Shown here piece by piece: positions 24,066 through 33,126 of a stretch of DNA of 38,526 nucleotides. Position 1 is the first letter of the stretch, and the number at the start of each line of letters is the position of its first letter. Made by a program: the position numbers and the translations under genes. The stretch covers positions 97,823 through 136,348 of the forward strand of contig JACUTV010000001.1 in the NCBI GenBank assembly GCA_014859645.1. Direction: 5' to 3'. Origin of the DNA: Campylobacterales bacterium. Its GTDB lineage: Bacteria; Campylobacterota; Campylobacteria; Campylobacterales; Campylobacteraceae. The notes under the pieces are model-generated. The model had not been told where the DNA came from and ran no database searches. It saw only the letters and a program-made list of their open reading frames with translations.

Positions 24066-25542
24066 AAAGTGACTTTGAAAATCCAAGGTCTTTGAGTGTT
24101 TGGGTATAGGGGACGTCTTCGCCGATAATTCTTGGGGTAATAACAAAAACAAGTTCAGTGGAAGTCACATTGTCTTTGGTGCTTCTAAACGCACTTCCAA
24201 GAAGTGGGAGATCGCCCAAAAGAGGAACTTTGGTGTGGTCAAAACCTTTTGAGTTTTCAATCAAGCCGCCAAGGATAATGGTGTCTCCATTATTTACCAT
24301 TACTACGGTTGAGAGTTTTTTCTCTGTTGTGTCAGGGGCTACTTCACGAGGAACGGTCTGCTTCGTGTCATCATCGGAATACTTGAAACTACTGATTGAA
24401 GGGTTGATGCGCAACATAATTTTGTTTTCATCGGAGATTTCAGGTAAAAGGTTTAAAAGAACACCGATAAAAATAGAGTAGTTGTTGTATGTGGTGGTAA
24501 TATTATCGCCATCAGAAGCACTGGTGTCTTCAGGAACTCGGTAGTTAATATTGTCACCAACAGTAATAAGTGCTTGCTGGTTGTTCATAGTGATGACTTT
24601 AGGGCTCGAAACAACCCGTGTGTCTCCATTGCTTTTTAGAAAGTTAATAAGCCCTTCCATGGAAAAAGAAATATTGTTTAAAATATTAATATTTTTTGCA
24701 TAATTATTGGAATTAAAGGCGTTTGACACACTTGTCCCAACGTAATTAAGGTCATTGTCGCTGTTATGGCTTAGGCTTAACTGAAATTTACTCCAATCAA
24801 TGCCTGTGGTCTGTTTTTCGCTAAGCGATACTGAAATAACGGAAACATCAATCATAACCTGACGGTGAAGTCTACGCTTGAGGTCATCTAAGTAGGTTTG
24901 AATACGTTCAATCTGCCTAGCGGTTCCTGTAATGGTAATGAGGCCTGCTTTGTGATTGATGATGGGCGATTGTGCTGCGTAGGCTTCAGAACCACTGTTT
25001 AAAATGGAGGTAATCTCCACATCAAGGGTCTTCCAAAAATCAAACTCTTCTGTGACACGGATCTCATTTTCTGTAGCATTGGCAGTGTCCCTAGTGCTAC
25101 CTTCTTCGGTGGGGGTGGCGGAAATAGAGGCATTGAGTGTTGCAACACCCTGACGAACAGAGGTGATGTAATCAAGGGTAAAGGTTTTGGTTTGAAGAGC
25201 AGAAATTCTGAGCACGTTGCGTTTGAATTCATAGTTAAGGTTATTTTCTTCGAGTAAGAGGTCAAGTATTTCGTGCAAGGTCAGGTCTTTAATGTTGATG
25301 CCTTGAAGGCTTGTTTCCAAAAGGAGCGTGGCTTGAGGGTCTCTTACAATAGTACTAAAACTGCAAACACTTGAGAGTTGATTGATAACTTCACGAATGG
25401 AAACGGATTCGTTAATCCTGACATTAAAAACCCTAAACTCACAAGACTGTTCGGTAGCGCCAAAGGATGCACTTGGAAAAGAGAGCAATATAAAAAGTGT
25501 GCCGACTGCTAGAAGCTTGCTATTTAAATGAGACAACAACAT
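24058..25542 (-). CDS. mshL: MshL/CtsD-type outer-membrane secretin
   Basis: A 494-residue secretin with an N-terminal signal peptide (SKLLAVGTLFILLSFPSASFG, cleavage near residue 29). A short STN-like region (LLLETSLQGINIKDLTLHEI and following) comes first, then an N1/NolW-type segment (LITITGTARQIERIQTYLDD). The secretin core from about residue 235 contains VVSSPKVITMNNQQALITVG and the closing NNGDTIILGGLIENSKGFD with VPLLGDLPLLGSAFRS. It forms the gated channel through which a pilus passes or DNA enters. No lipobox is seen, so a separate pilotin or self-insertion is needed. CtsD is the C. jejuni equivalent required for transformation. Confidence 0.93.
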   Translation of the reverse strand: MLLSHLNSKLLAVGTLFILLSFPSASFGATEQSCEFRVFNVRINESVSIREVINQLSSVCSFSTIVRDPQATLLLETSLQGINIKDLTLHEILDLLLEENNLNYEFKRNVLRISALQTKTFTLDYITSVRQGVATLNASISATPTEEGSTRDTANATENEIRVTEEFDFWKTLDVEITSILNSGSEAYAAQSPIINHKAGLITITGTARQIERIQTYLDDLKRRLHRQVMIDVSVISVSLSEKQTTGIDWSKFQLSLSHNSDNDLNYVGTSVSNAFNSNNYAKNINILNNISFSMEGLINFLKSNGDTRVVSSPKVITMNNQQALITVGDNINYRVPEDTSASDGDNITTTYNNYSIFIGVLLNLLPEISDENKIMLRINPSISSFKYSDDDTKQTVPREVAPDTTEKKLSTVVMVNNGDTIILGGLIENSKGFDHTKVPLLGDLPLLGSAFRSTKDNVTSTELVFVITPRIIGEDVPYTQTLKDLGFSKSLYE

Positions 25543-25942
25543 TGTTATTTCCTTTGTCAGATAACGTTAATTTTAGAGTATGATTTGCGCTTACGAGGGT
25601 GACATCTTTGGCGCCTATGGCACTAAGACGATAGGCGCCTATAACATCCCCGCGCTCTAGCCATAGGGTGTTAATTTTTACACGATTGTTAAAAATTGCA
25701 TATAAACGATACGTTTCTTTCTTAGGAACTACGCCTTCGCCAGAGACTGCATCAGGGTAGATTTTAATAAAGGGATCTTTGGTGGATTTAATAGATGCTT
25801 CTGTGAGTCCAAAGCGCTTTTGGTTGATTGTCTCAAAGAGAGTTTCATACACATTGGTTTCATCGATTAAAGAAGGTGTTCTGGCATGCAGTGTTGTGGC
25901 AAGAAGAAGGAACGATGCTAGTAGTAAATGCGATGGTTTCAA
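25520..25942 (-). CDS. mshK: MshK/PilP-like periplasmic protein of the secretin complex
   Basis: A protein of about 140 residues. The best start is the TTG at 25942: it gives the signal-peptide-like opening MKPSHLLLASFLLLATTLHA, has GGGGG 8 bases upstream, and overlaps the mshJ stop as TTGA. A TTG five codons earlier has no ribosome site. After the signal peptide comes a mixed alpha/beta domain ending RVKINTLWLERGDVIGAYRL and VTLVSANHTLKLTLS. The segment resembles the small beta-domain of PilP/GspC-type proteins, which link inner-membrane components to the secretin. Sequence similarity is weak; the name rests mainly on order (I-J-K-L) and size. Confidence 0.65.
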   Translation of the reverse strand: MKPSHLLLASFLLLATTLHARTPSLIDETNVYETLFETINQKRFGLTEASIKSTKDPFIKIYPDAVSGEGVVPKKETYRLYAIFNNRVKINTLWLERGDVIGAYRLSAIGAKDVTLVSANHTLKLTLSDKGNNNVVVSFK

Positions 25943-26577
25943 TATTTCATCCCCCAAACAGCAATTTTTAATGACCCATCAAGTGTTTGTGCACTTTCAA
26001 GCGACATTTCATAAATGTCAACAACCAACTGACTTTCTTCAATAGCATTGATAAATCGTAAGATGTTGCTAAAGTTTCCATTAAGGTCAATAGAAACCGT
26101 AAGCACTTGTTCAATCTTTTGCAAAGAAGGTTCTTTAAATTCGTTGTTCATTTTTAGAAGCTTTACATTATATTGTTTTGCTAAAAAAGCAATTTGGTCT
26201 AAGAAGCTCGCCCAGTTTTTATCATTAAAAAGAAGATAAGAGAGCTCTTTAAGTTTGCTATCAACGTAACCATTAGTATAGGTGATTCTTTCTAGGTTGA
26301 TTTTTGTTTGCTCAATCTCTTGGGTAAGGCGCTCAACGTGATAATTTCTGTTGCCATTGACAGTGATGGAAGCAAGATAATTTTGCTCCTCGTTCACTTT
26401 AGTATTAATTTGATTAAAAGCGCGTTTGTTTTTATTTAAAAAAGCTTCTGCAGGAGGAAAGGCATAAGTGTAGACTAAAAAGGCCACAAGCACCCCTAGC
26501 ATCAGCATTAAAATAGAGGCTTCGCTACTTTTCTTGGATTCAAAAAAAGCGTCAATTTTCTCAAAAAGTGCATCCAT
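25939..26577 (-). CDS. mshJ: MshJ/PilO-like inner-membrane protein
   Basis: A 212-residue bitopic protein. A short cytoplasmic start is followed by one membrane helix (ASILMLMLGVLVAFLVYTYAF, residues 20-40) and a coiled-coil region (about 45-110, for example VNEEQNYLASITVNGNRNYH then RLTQEIEQTKINLERI). A ferredoxin-like C-terminal domain follows (SFLDQIAFLAKQYNVKLLKM, VLTVSIDLNGNFSNILRFIN). This is the PilO/GspM/MshJ layout, forming the alignment complex with the PilN part of the upstream protein. Its ATG shares a base with the mshI TAA (TAATG). It has no catalytic motif. Confidence 0.8.
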   Translation of the reverse strand: MDALFEKIDAFFESKKSSEASILMLMLGVLVAFLVYTYAFPPAEAFLNKNKRAFNQINTKVNEEQNYLASITVNGNRNYHVERLTQEIEQTKINLERITYTNGYVDSKLKELSYLLFNDKNWASFLDQIAFLAKQYNVKLLKMNNEFKEPSLQKIEQVLTVSIDLNGNFSNILRFINAIEESQLVVDIYEMSLESAQTLDGSLKIAVWGMKY

Positions 26578-28103
26578 TATTGAGCCTTTATGGTGACATC
26601 ACTAGTATAAAAGAAAGAATCTTCTTTTTTGATAATTTCTTCCGTAGAAACAGAATATTTTTCCTTTTCACTAATGTCTTTTAGGAGTTCTGTGAGTTTT
26701 TTATCACTTTGACTACGCAAAGAAAAGGTCATTTTCCCTTCGGTTTCTACAATTTTAGAAACCCTAATGTTGCGATTATTGATGAGTTCGATAAGGTCGC
26801 TTAGAATCACTCCCTTCATGGGGTAATTGACCTTTTTCTCATGAATTTCATCGAGGAGTTTTTTGCGAAATTGGAGGCGTTCATCTTGTTGTGAAAATTT
26901 TGCATCCAACCCCTTTTTTTCTTCGGCAAGTTTTGCTAGCACTGCTCTAAAGGCATTAGCTTCTTGGTTTAGGGTCGCAAATTCCTCTTTTTTTTGCATG
27001 GTCTCAAAAGCAAATTTCGCTCCGTAGGCGTATTGAAACGCTGGATAGGCAAAGGAGAGAAGCAAGGAGGCGGCTAAAATTCCTGCGAGTTTTCCGCTTG
27101 GACGCTTGGAAAAAGCGGGTGGCCTTTTGAAGATGGTAAAGTTTTCTGATTCATCTTGAGACTCAAAATAAGCTTGCGAGGCTAAAATCATCAAAATGTG
27201 CATTTGGTCAACATACCACTCTTTTGAGTTGATGGCAATGTTAAAGTTGAAGTCGTAAGATTCGAGTCCTATGTAGCTTTTTGAGTATTCTTCGATGCCA
27301 CTGACCGTGCCCACTTCGGTTCCAAAATAAAAATGATCAATGCCTTCGATGCCATAACTGCGTTTAGCAAAAATTAAAACATCGTTGATGTATAAAAAGA
27401 TTTCACCAAAAAGTTGCATAAGGAATTTTTGATGGCCCATATTGGAGGGTCGCATTCCTTCGGCGGAAAGCATGTGGTAAAAATCTTCTTCGTCGATACG
27501 TTCCCCCAAGAGCTCGCAAAATTTTTCACTGATTTCTTTTAAAGAGTAGCGCAAAGATTTGGAGTAAAGGTAGCTTCCACCGCGGTAGATTGTTAAAAAT
27601 GCATCATTTTTTTGAAGGTAGACAAAACACTGCACCCCTTCTTTTTCAAGAATATTTTTACGGTAGAGCGCACCCACAAGAAAAGGGGCAGTGGAAACAT
27701 AGTCGATGTATTTGGTTTTAGCTTTAATGGCGCCAAATTGTTCTCGTACAAGTTCAGCATTGATGGCAAATACATTTAAAAGGCGGTTTTTGGTGTCATT
27801 AACTTCTGTTTCAAAAAAAGTAATTTTGTATTCAGTGGCAGTATCAAGCCCAAGTTCTTCGTAGGCTTTGATTTCCACTGCGTCTTGCAAATCAGAGTCA
27901 GGAATGGAGTGACTCATCTCAAGAGTAGATGAGATGATGTCTTTGGCATAGATGTAGGAGATAAAAAATTCATTTGTTTTTGAGGATTTGTCAAGGTTGT
28001 GGGGTTTGATTTCGTTGCGTTCAAACCGATATGCGTTTTTGGATTCCAAATCAATGGATACAATAGAGCTAAACCCTTTTTTATCTGACGAAGTTGTTGC
28101 CAT
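26577..28103 (-). CDS. mshI: MshI-like protein, PilM-type domain fused to PilN-type domain
   Basis: A 508-residue protein whose first ~330 residues are a soluble PilM/GspL-cytoplasmic-like actin-fold domain (SSIVSIDLESKNAYRFERNE, LQDAVEIKAYEELGLD, LRYSLKEISEKFCELLGERI). It then has one membrane helix (LAGILAASLLLSFAYPAFQY, about 340-360), a coiled coil (MQKKEEFATLNQEANAF to FRKKLLDEI) and a C-terminal ferredoxin-like domain. Type IV pilus systems usually split this into PilM and PilN. A TTG two codons upstream is rejected because AGG lies 7 bases from the ATG at 28103. It is the first gene of the cluster, 49 bases after era, with no strong promoter visible, so read-through from era is possible. 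Confidence 0.82.
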   Translation of the reverse strand: MATTSSDKKGFSSIVSIDLESKNAYRFERNEIKPHNLDKSSKTNEFFISYIYAKDIISSTLEMSHSIPDSDLQDAVEIKAYEELGLDTATEYKITFFETEVNDTKNRLLNVFAINAELVREQFGAIKAKTKYIDYVSTAPFLVGALYRKNILEKEGVQCFVYLQKNDAFLTIYRGGSYLYSKSLRYSLKEISEKFCELLGERIDEEDFYHMLSAEGMRPSNMGHQKFLMQLFGEIFLYINDVLIFAKRSYGIEGIDHFYFGTEVGTVSGIEEYSKSYIGLESYDFNFNIAINSKEWYVDQMHILMILASQAYFESQDESENFTIFKRPPAFSKRPSGKLAGILAASLLLSFAYPAFQYAYGAKFAFETMQKKEEFATLNQEANAFRAVLAKLAEEKKGLDAKFSQQDERLQFRKKLLDEIHEKKVNYPMKGVILSDLIELINNRNIRVSKIVETEGKMTFSLRSQSDKKLTELLKDISEKEKYSVSTEEIIKKEDSFFYTSDVTIKAQ

Positions 28104-28152
28104 GTCCAAACCTACTCTTAAGTTGCTAGAAATTCATGATAAGATAGTGTAA

Positions 28153-29037
28153 TCAGCCGCGTATTTCGTATCCAAGTTCCTTGAGCGCTCGTTTATCTTG
28201 ACTCCATCCAGGCTTAACGACTACGAAAAGCTTTAAAAATACTCTTTTTTGACATAACTTTTCCATCATTAACCTCGCATGTTTACCAATGCGTTGCAAA
28301 GCAGCCCCGCCTTTGCCGATAATAATACCCTTTTGGCTTTGTTTTTCGACGATGATTGTAGCATAAATTTTTTCCAAATCATACAATTCTTCCACTTTTT
28401 CAACTAAAACGTCACTACAGTAGGGAATTTCGTCGCTAATGTTCTCAAAAATGGCCTCTCGGATGAACTCGCGGTAGAGTTCGCGCATGGGGTCGGTGGT
28501 GAGTATTTCTGGATCATAAAGATAGGGATGCGTAGGAAGATGCTTCACAATTTCATCCAAAAGATAAGACCTATCGCTTCCTTTTTTAATAGAAATAGGA
28601 ACCAATGAAATAAATCGGTCTTGAAAATCATGATATTTTTCAATGGCTTGAAGGATTTCATCTTGGCTCATGAGGTCAGTTTTTGTCAAAAGAAGTAAGT
28701 GGGGCGCTTTGGGATTGAGTTTTAAAAAGGCTTCATAGGATTTGATGCTATCGGTCGCAGGAACCAAAAATAAAATCACATCACAATCCCCAATGGCTTT
28801 AAGGGCTTCTTCGAGCATGAATTGGTTAAGTAACTTCTCTTTTTCGTGCAAGCCAGGCGTGTCGATGAAGATAATTTGGTGCTCTTGGTGCATAGAAATA
28901 AGCAAAGAACGCTTCCTTGTAGCATTGGCCTTTTGGGAGACCATGGCGAGTTTTTCGCCCATGAGCCAGTTTAAAAGGGAGCTTTTTCCCGCATTGGGCT
29001 TGCCTACAACGGCTACGAATCCTGTTTTTGTGCTCAT
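28153..29037 (-). CDS. era: GTPase Era
   Basis: A 294-residue Ras-like GTPase needed for 16S rRNA maturation and 30S assembly. The G1 motif is GKPNAGKSSL (12-21), G3 is DTPGLHEKEKLL, and G4 is TKTD. The C-terminal KH domain carries IIIGKGGAALQRIGKHARLM and ends KPGWSQDKRALKELGYE. Length is normal. The start overlaps the hslU TGA (ATGA). It is the last housekeeping gene of the argG-era run before the pilus cluster. Confidence 0.97.
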   Translation of the reverse strand: MSTKTGFVAVVGKPNAGKSSLLNWLMGEKLAMVSQKANATRKRSLLISMHQEHQIIFIDTPGLHEKEKLLNQFMLEEALKAIGDCDVILFLVPATDSIKSYEAFLKLNPKAPHLLLLTKTDLMSQDEILQAIEKYHDFQDRFISLVPISIKKGSDRSYLLDEIVKHLPTHPYLYDPEILTTDPMRELYREFIREAIFENISDEIPYCSDVLVEKVEELYDLEKIYATIIVEKQSQKGIIIGKGGAALQRIGKHARLMMEKLCQKRVFLKLFVVVKPGWSQDKRALKELGYEIRG

Positions 29038-30350
29038 AAAATATACCTTGCTGTGTCTTGGTCTTCAATAATGCTATCAAGCCGTTTATGCACAAGTTCG
29101 GCGCTTACATGTAAGGTTTCTCCTTGGTGTAAATCAGCTTCAAAACTCATCTCTTCAATTACTTTTTCGATGATAGTGTGTAAACGTCTCGCACCGATAT
29201 CTTCCATTCTTTCGTTCGCTTTTTGGGAGATTTTGGCTAACGCGCGGATGGCCTCTTCTTCAAACACCAAGGTCACGCCTTCGGTTTTTAACAGCGCCTC
29301 ATACTGGCGCAAAAGGGAGTGTTTGGGCTTGGTGAGAATCTGATACAACACCTCTTCATCCAAACTATCAAGCTCTACGCGCAAGGGGAAGCGCCCTTGC
29401 AGTTCAGGAATCAAATCAGAAGGCTTGCTCACGTGAAAGGCGCCCGCAGCGATGAATAAAATGTGGTCGGTTTTGATGGAGCCGTGCTTGGTGCTCACGG
29501 TTGAACCCTCGACAATGGGTAATAAGTCCCGTTGCACCCCTTCTTTGCTTGGGTCTTGGCGGCTACTAGAGCCTGAAGGAACAGCCACTTTGTCGATTTC
29601 ATCGATGAAGATAATCCCGCTGTTTTGCGCGCGCTCTAGGGCTTCTGCTTTAATGCTCTCAAGGTCAAGAAGTTTTTCAGCAGCGTCGTGTTTGAGGGCT
29701 TCTTTGGCTTCTTTGACTTTTAATTCTTTTTTAACTGGCTTGCTTCCCATGCCCAAAATCTTTACAAAACTTTCTTGGACTTTGACCATTTCGGGGGGAA
29801 GGTTGTCAAGACTTTCGCCTTGGGTAGGGGCAACTTCTACTTCAATCGTAAGCTCGTCTAAATCCCCTTGCAACAAGCGCTCTTTCATGCGTGCAAAACT
29901 GCGTTCGTAATCAGCCTGTTTTTCGCTACTCGCTCCTTTGGGGAGAGGAGGGAGAAGTTTTTCAATGATGGTGTTTTCGACGTATTCTTGAATGCGCACT
30001 TGGTTGCGTTCTTTGTGTTCGGTTTTGACAAGGTTCACAGAAGCCAAGACCAAATCCCGCACCATGGACTCTACATCACGTCCCACAAACCCCACTTCGG
30101 TGTATTTGCTAGCCTCTACTTTGACAAAAGGGAGTGCCATCATCTTGGCAAGGCGTCTAGCAATTTCGGTCTTTCCTACACCTGTGGAGCCTATCATGAG
30201 GATGTTTTTGGGCATGATTTCTTCTTGCATCTCTTTGTCAAGTTGCATGCGTCGGTGGCGATTTCTTAGGGCAATAGCGATGGTTTTTTTGGCCTCATGT
30301 TGGCCAATAATGTACTGGTCAAGGTAGGTAACGGTTTCTTTAGGTGTCAT
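29034..30350 (-). CDS. hslU: HslU, ATPase subunit of the HslUV protease
   Basis: A 438-residue AAA+ unfoldase that feeds substrates to HslV. It begins with the family opening [20 protein letters not shown], then Walker [18 protein letters not shown], the pore-loop region [20 protein letters not shown], Walker [13 protein letters not shown], the sensor segment [12 protein letters not shown], and the conserved C-terminus (QDTARYIL) that inserts into HslV. An intermediate domain lies between about residues 110 and 225. It is coupled to hslV (ATGA) and era. One TTACATGTAA (29105) is read as Leu-His-Val. Confidence 0.97.
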   Translation of the reverse strand: MTPKETVTYLDQYIIGQHEAKKTIAIALRNRHRRMQLDKEMQEEIMPKNILMIGSTGVGKTEIARRLAKMMALPFVKVEASKYTEVGFVGRDVESMVRDLVLASVNLVKTEHKERNQVRIQEYVENTIIEKLLPPLPKGASSEKQADYERSFARMKERLLQGDLDELTIEVEVAPTQGESLDNLPPEMVKVQESFVKILGMGSKPVKKELKVKEAKEALKHDAAEKLLDLESIKAEALERAQNSGIIFIDEIDKVAVPSGSSSRQDPSKEGVQRDLLPIVEGSTVSTKHGSIKTDHILFIAAGAFHVSKPSDLIPELQGRFPLRVELDSLDEEVLYQILTKPKHSLLRQYEALLKTEGVTLVFEEEAIRALAKISQKANERMEDIGARRLHTIIEKVIEEMSFEADLHQGETLHVSAELVHKRLDSIIEDQDTARYIL

Positions 30351-30892
30351 GCGGGTGTGTCCTCAAGCATAAAGGTTTGGATATTGGTATTGGTGTAGAT
30401 GCACAGTTCGCCCGCGATTTTAAGGCTCTCTTTGACAAGGGTGACTTCATCAAGGCTGGTGTGGACGTGCAAGGCGCGCGCGGCCGAGAGGGCAAAGTTT
30501 CCTCCACTCCCAATGGCGGCAATAGTCCCGTCTTCTGGTTCAACCACGTCGCCTGTGCCACTTAAGATAAACAAGTGCTCACGGCTTAGGACGAGCATCA
30601 TGGCTTCAAGGCGGCGCAAATACTTGTCCTTGCGCCACTCTTTTGAAAAATCAATGGCCGCCTTAAGCAAGTCACCTTTGCGTTGGTCTAAAAAATTTTC
30701 AAACATATCAAAGAGATTGAACGCATCTGCGGTGCTTCCTGCAAACCCTGCCAAAATCTTTCCCCCGTGAAGGCGACGGATTTTCACAGCATTGCCCTTA
30801 AGGACAGTGTTGCCAAAGGTGACTTGGCCATCGCCCCCGATGACGGAGCGATTTTTCCCCTTGTAGGCGAGAATGGTAGTGGCTTCAAACAC
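30347..30892 (-). CDS. hslV: HslV, protease subunit of HslUV, with short propeptide
   Basis: A 181-residue N-terminal-nucleophile threonine peptidase that forms a double hexamer capped by HslU. The protein opens [20 protein letters not shown]; the catalytic Thr of the TTI motif is residue 5, so four residues (MFEA) must be removed, whereas in E. coli only Met precedes it. GDGQVTFG and the lysine in VKIRRL (with [15 protein letters not shown]) are the other active-site segments. The start is a GTG, with CGGAG 7 bases upstream, two bases after rplI. Same opening residues are known in other Campylobacterota (from memory). Confidence 0.95.
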   Translation of the reverse strand: MFEATTILAYKGKNRSVIGGDGQVTFGNTVLKGNAVKIRRLHGGKILAGFAGSTADAFNLFDMFENFLDQRKGDLLKAAIDFSKEWRKDKYLRRLEAMMLVLSREHLFILSGTGDVVEPEDGTIAAIGSGGNFALSAARALHVHTSLDEVTLVKESLKIAGELCIYTNTNIQTFMLEDTPA

Positions 30893-30894
30893 GA

Positions 30895-31341
30895 CTATTC
30901 TCCGATGACATTAAGCGCAAAGTGCGCGTGAATGCCATGGCCAAGTTTCAAAGAAATATCATAGTTTCCTGTTGCTTTGATGGGTTTGTCTAATTCTATG
31001 TGTTTTTTGTCCACAACAAACCCGTGTTGGGCTTCAAGTTCCGTGGCGATTTCTTCTTTGGTGATAGCGCCGAATAAGCTTCCGTTGGCCCCTAAAGGGC
31101 GTTTGATGGAGAGCGTAACGTTTTTGAGTTTGATTTCTAAGTCTTTAAGCTTTGCAAGCTCTGCAGCTTCTTCTTCGGCCTCACGGCGTTTTTTGGCTTC
31201 GTATTGGCGAATAACATCAGGGGTAGCAAGTTTAGCAAAACCTTTTCCGATGAGAAAATTGTGGCCGTAACCGTCTTTGACTTCTTTGATTTCGCCTGCC
31301 TTGCCTAGGGCTTTCACGTCTTTGGTGAGTAGTACTTTCAT
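30895..31341 (-). CDS. rplI: 50S ribosomal protein L9
   Basis: A 148-residue protein binding 23S rRNA through its N-terminal domain. It opens [20 protein letters not shown] and continues [20 protein letters not shown], the L9 signature. A long connecting helix rich in Glu, Ala and Lys (about 45-75) joins a C-terminal domain ending [15 protein letters not shown]. Length is typical. The ribosome site AAAGGAG is well placed before the ATG. Its position ahead of hslVU is conserved in the phylum. Confidence 0.96.
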   Translation of the reverse strand: MKVLLTKDVKALGKAGEIKEVKDGYGHNFLIGKGFAKLATPDVIRQYEAKKRREAEEEAAELAKLKDLEIKLKNVTLSIKRPLGANGSLFGAITKEEIATELEAQHGFVVDKKHIELDKPIKATGNYDISLKLGHGIHAHFALNVIGE

Positions 31342-31356
31342 AGAATCTCCTTTGGT

Positions 31357-31743
31357 TTATTTAAAAGGGTTGGGGAAGGGGGCGTTTTTGAGCACCTTTC
31401 CTCTAAAACTGTCGATGCCATCAGGTAAATGGCACCTTTGGGTGAACCCCATGCGACTAAACACGTGCATGAGGTAGTCTGTGCGTCCCCCTGTGTGGCA
31501 GTAGAGCACAAAGGGGGTGGTTTTGAGATGTTCAAGCTCTTCTTGGTAGAGGTGGATGCGCGTAAAGGGCAAAAGAAGATCGGTACCTTCGATGCACTCT
31601 TGTGAAAATTCCAACGCTTCTCGCACGTCTACTAGTAAAAAATCGCACTCTCCTAGTGCCCTTACATGTAAGAGATTTTCAAGGGCTTCTGGGCTGATTT
31701 CATGCTTGGCTAAAACCTCTTGGCAAAGGGCTGTTTGGGCCAT
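31357..31743 (-). CDS. Rhodanese-domain protein
   Basis: A 128-residue single-domain rhodanese. The CDC25-like acid FLLVDVREALEFSQECIEG precedes the active-site loop CHTGGR in VLYCHTGGRTDYLMHVF, with the persulfide-forming cysteine. It has no signal peptide, so it is cytoplasmic. Single-domain rhodaneses move sulfane sulfur, but the acceptor is not predictable. It is coupled to argG by TAATG and lies 15 bases before rplI. Contains TTACATGTAA at 31662 read as Leu-His-Val. Confidence 0.87.
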   Translation of the reverse strand: MAQTALCQEVLAKHEISPEALENLLHVRALGECDFLLVDVREALEFSQECIEGTDLLLPFTRIHLYQEELEHLKTTPFVLYCHTGGRTDYLMHVFSRMGFTQRCHLPDGIDSFRGKVLKNAPFPNPFK

Positions 31744-32969
31744 TACTTTCCTTGGCGCTTTTTGTTTTTGCCTGCAATGATGAGGCGCAAAGCGTTGAGT
31801 TTAATGAACCCTTCGGCGTCTTTTTGGTTGTACACTTCGTCTTCTTCAAAGGTACAAAAATCTGCGTTAAAGAGGTTGTCGGTGGTGGAGTCTCTTCCGA
31901 TGACCATGACATTGCCTTTATAAAGTTTAAGACGCACGACGCCATTGACTCCTTCTTGGGATTTGTCGATGGCCGCTTGAAGCATGTAGCGTTCAGGGGC
32001 AAACCAAAAACCGTTGTAAATGAGCTTGGCGTAGCGGGGCATGAGCTCGTCTTTAAGGTGGGCTGCTTCGCGGTCAAGGGTGATACTCTCGATGGCGCGG
32101 TGGGCTTTAAGCATGATAGTGCCCCCTGGGGTTTCGTAGCACCCACGACTTTTCATGCCGACAAAGCGGTTTTCAACGATGTCAAGGCGGCCGATGCCGT
32201 GTTTGCATCCTAATTCATTTAAGGCGTGAAGCATGGATGCGGGACTAAGGCGTTGACCATCTAGGAGTGTCGGGTCGCCTTTTTTGTAGCCAATTTCGAT
32301 AATCTCTGCTTGGTCTGGGGCATTTTCAGGGCTCGCGGTCCAACGCCACATGTCTTCTTCTGGCTGCGCATTAGGGTCTTCAAGGACGAGGCCTTCGTAA
32401 GAAATGTGCAACAAGTTTGCGTCCATGGAGTAGGGCGATTTGTTGGGTTTTTTCTCGATAGTGATGCCGTGTTTTGCGGCGTAGCCTAGGAGTTTTTCGC
32501 GGGAATTTAAATCCCACTCACGCCATGGGGCGATGATAGTGAGTTCAGAATTGATGCCAAGGTAACCCATTTCAAAGCGTACTTGGTCGTTGCCTTTGCC
32601 TGTGGCACCGTGGCTTACCGCGTCTGCGCCTGTAAGGGCTGCAATTTCCGCTTGGCGTTTGGCGATGAGGGGACGCGCGATGGACGTGCCTAGTAAATAT
32701 TCACCTTCGTAAATGGTGTTAGCGCGAAACATGGGAAAGACGTAGTCGCGTACAAACTCTTCTTTTAAGTCTTCGATGTAAATATTTTCGGGTTTAATGC
32801 CAAGTTCAATGGCTTTTTTACGCGCAGGTTCTAGCTCTTCACCTTGGCCGATATCTGCGGTAAAAGTGACCACTTCGCAATGGTATTCATCTTGAAGCCA
32901 TTTTAAAATAATACTGGTGTCTAGACCTCCTGAATAGGCTAGAACGACTTTTTTTACCTCACGTTTCAT
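31743..32969 (-). CDS. argG: Argininosuccinate synthase
   Basis: A 408-residue enzyme condensing citrulline and aspartate with ATP in arginine synthesis. The N-type PP-loop motif [15 protein letters not shown] is at residues 10-24. Other family segments are [37 protein letters not shown] and [18 protein letters not shown]. Length fits the usual 400-410. AAGGA is placed 6 bases before the ATG at 32969, with a TATAAT box upstream. It heads the argG-rhodanese-rplI-hslV-hslU-era run. No other arg genes are nearby, and no ARG-box-like operator was evident. Confidence 0.97.
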   Translation of the reverse strand: MKREVKKVVLAYSGGLDTSIILKWLQDEYHCEVVTFTADIGQGEELEPARKKAIELGIKPENIYIEDLKEEFVRDYVFPMFRANTIYEGEYLLGTSIARPLIAKRQAEIAALTGADAVSHGATGKGNDQVRFEMGYLGINSELTIIAPWREWDLNSREKLLGYAAKHGITIEKKPNKSPYSMDANLLHISYEGLVLEDPNAQPEEDMWRWTASPENAPDQAEIIEIGYKKGDPTLLDGQRLSPASMLHALNELGCKHGIGRLDIVENRFVGMKSRGCYETPGGTIMLKAHRAIESITLDREAAHLKDELMPRYAKLIYNGFWFAPERYMLQAAIDKSQEGVNGVVRLKLYKGNVMVIGRDSTTDNLFNADFCTFEEDEVYNQKDAEGFIKLNALRLIIAGKNKKRQGK

Positions 32970-32989
32970 AGACAGTCCTTGAAAAATAA

Positions 32990-32995
32990 ATTATA
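32990..32995 (-). promoter_or_regulatory. Probable -10 of the argG promoter
   Basis: The minus strand reads TATAAT, identical to the consensus, 20 bases upstream of the argG ATG. There is no matching -35 at 17 bases, as is common for the main sigma factor in this phylum. The transcript would start about 13-14 bases ahead of the ATG, just before the AAGGA. Confidence 0.6.
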
Positions 32996-33091
32996 AACCC
33001 ACGATACTAACGCATTTTAGGTGAAATTTTGATTAATAGGGGGTGAGAGCAAAAAAGAAGAAGGGAGTGCAAGCATTTTTCATTCCCTTTA

Positions 33092-33120
33092 TTGCTACTT
33101 TCAGGTTTTTACATTACAAT
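33092..33120 (+). promoter_or_regulatory. Promoter of the S4-domain gene, close to its start codon
   Basis: TTGCTA (33092-33097) and TACAAT (33115-33120) are separated by exactly 17 bases. The -10 ends 6 bases before the ATG at 33127, so transcription would begin at or next to the start codon. There is no Shine-Dalgarno upstream of this ATG, which fits a leaderless mRNA. Confidence 0.6.
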
Positions 33121-33126
33121 ACACCC

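Noticed and set aside
29868-30269. 133-codon plus-strand frame opposite hslU
   Set aside because: hslU is unambiguous here, and the antisense translation has no family features or start signals.
33066-33090. GGGAGTG/CATTCCC inverted pair upstream of the S4-domain gene
   Set aside because: It has only seven pairs with one wobble and an 11-base loop, and no following T-run; weak as terminator or operator.
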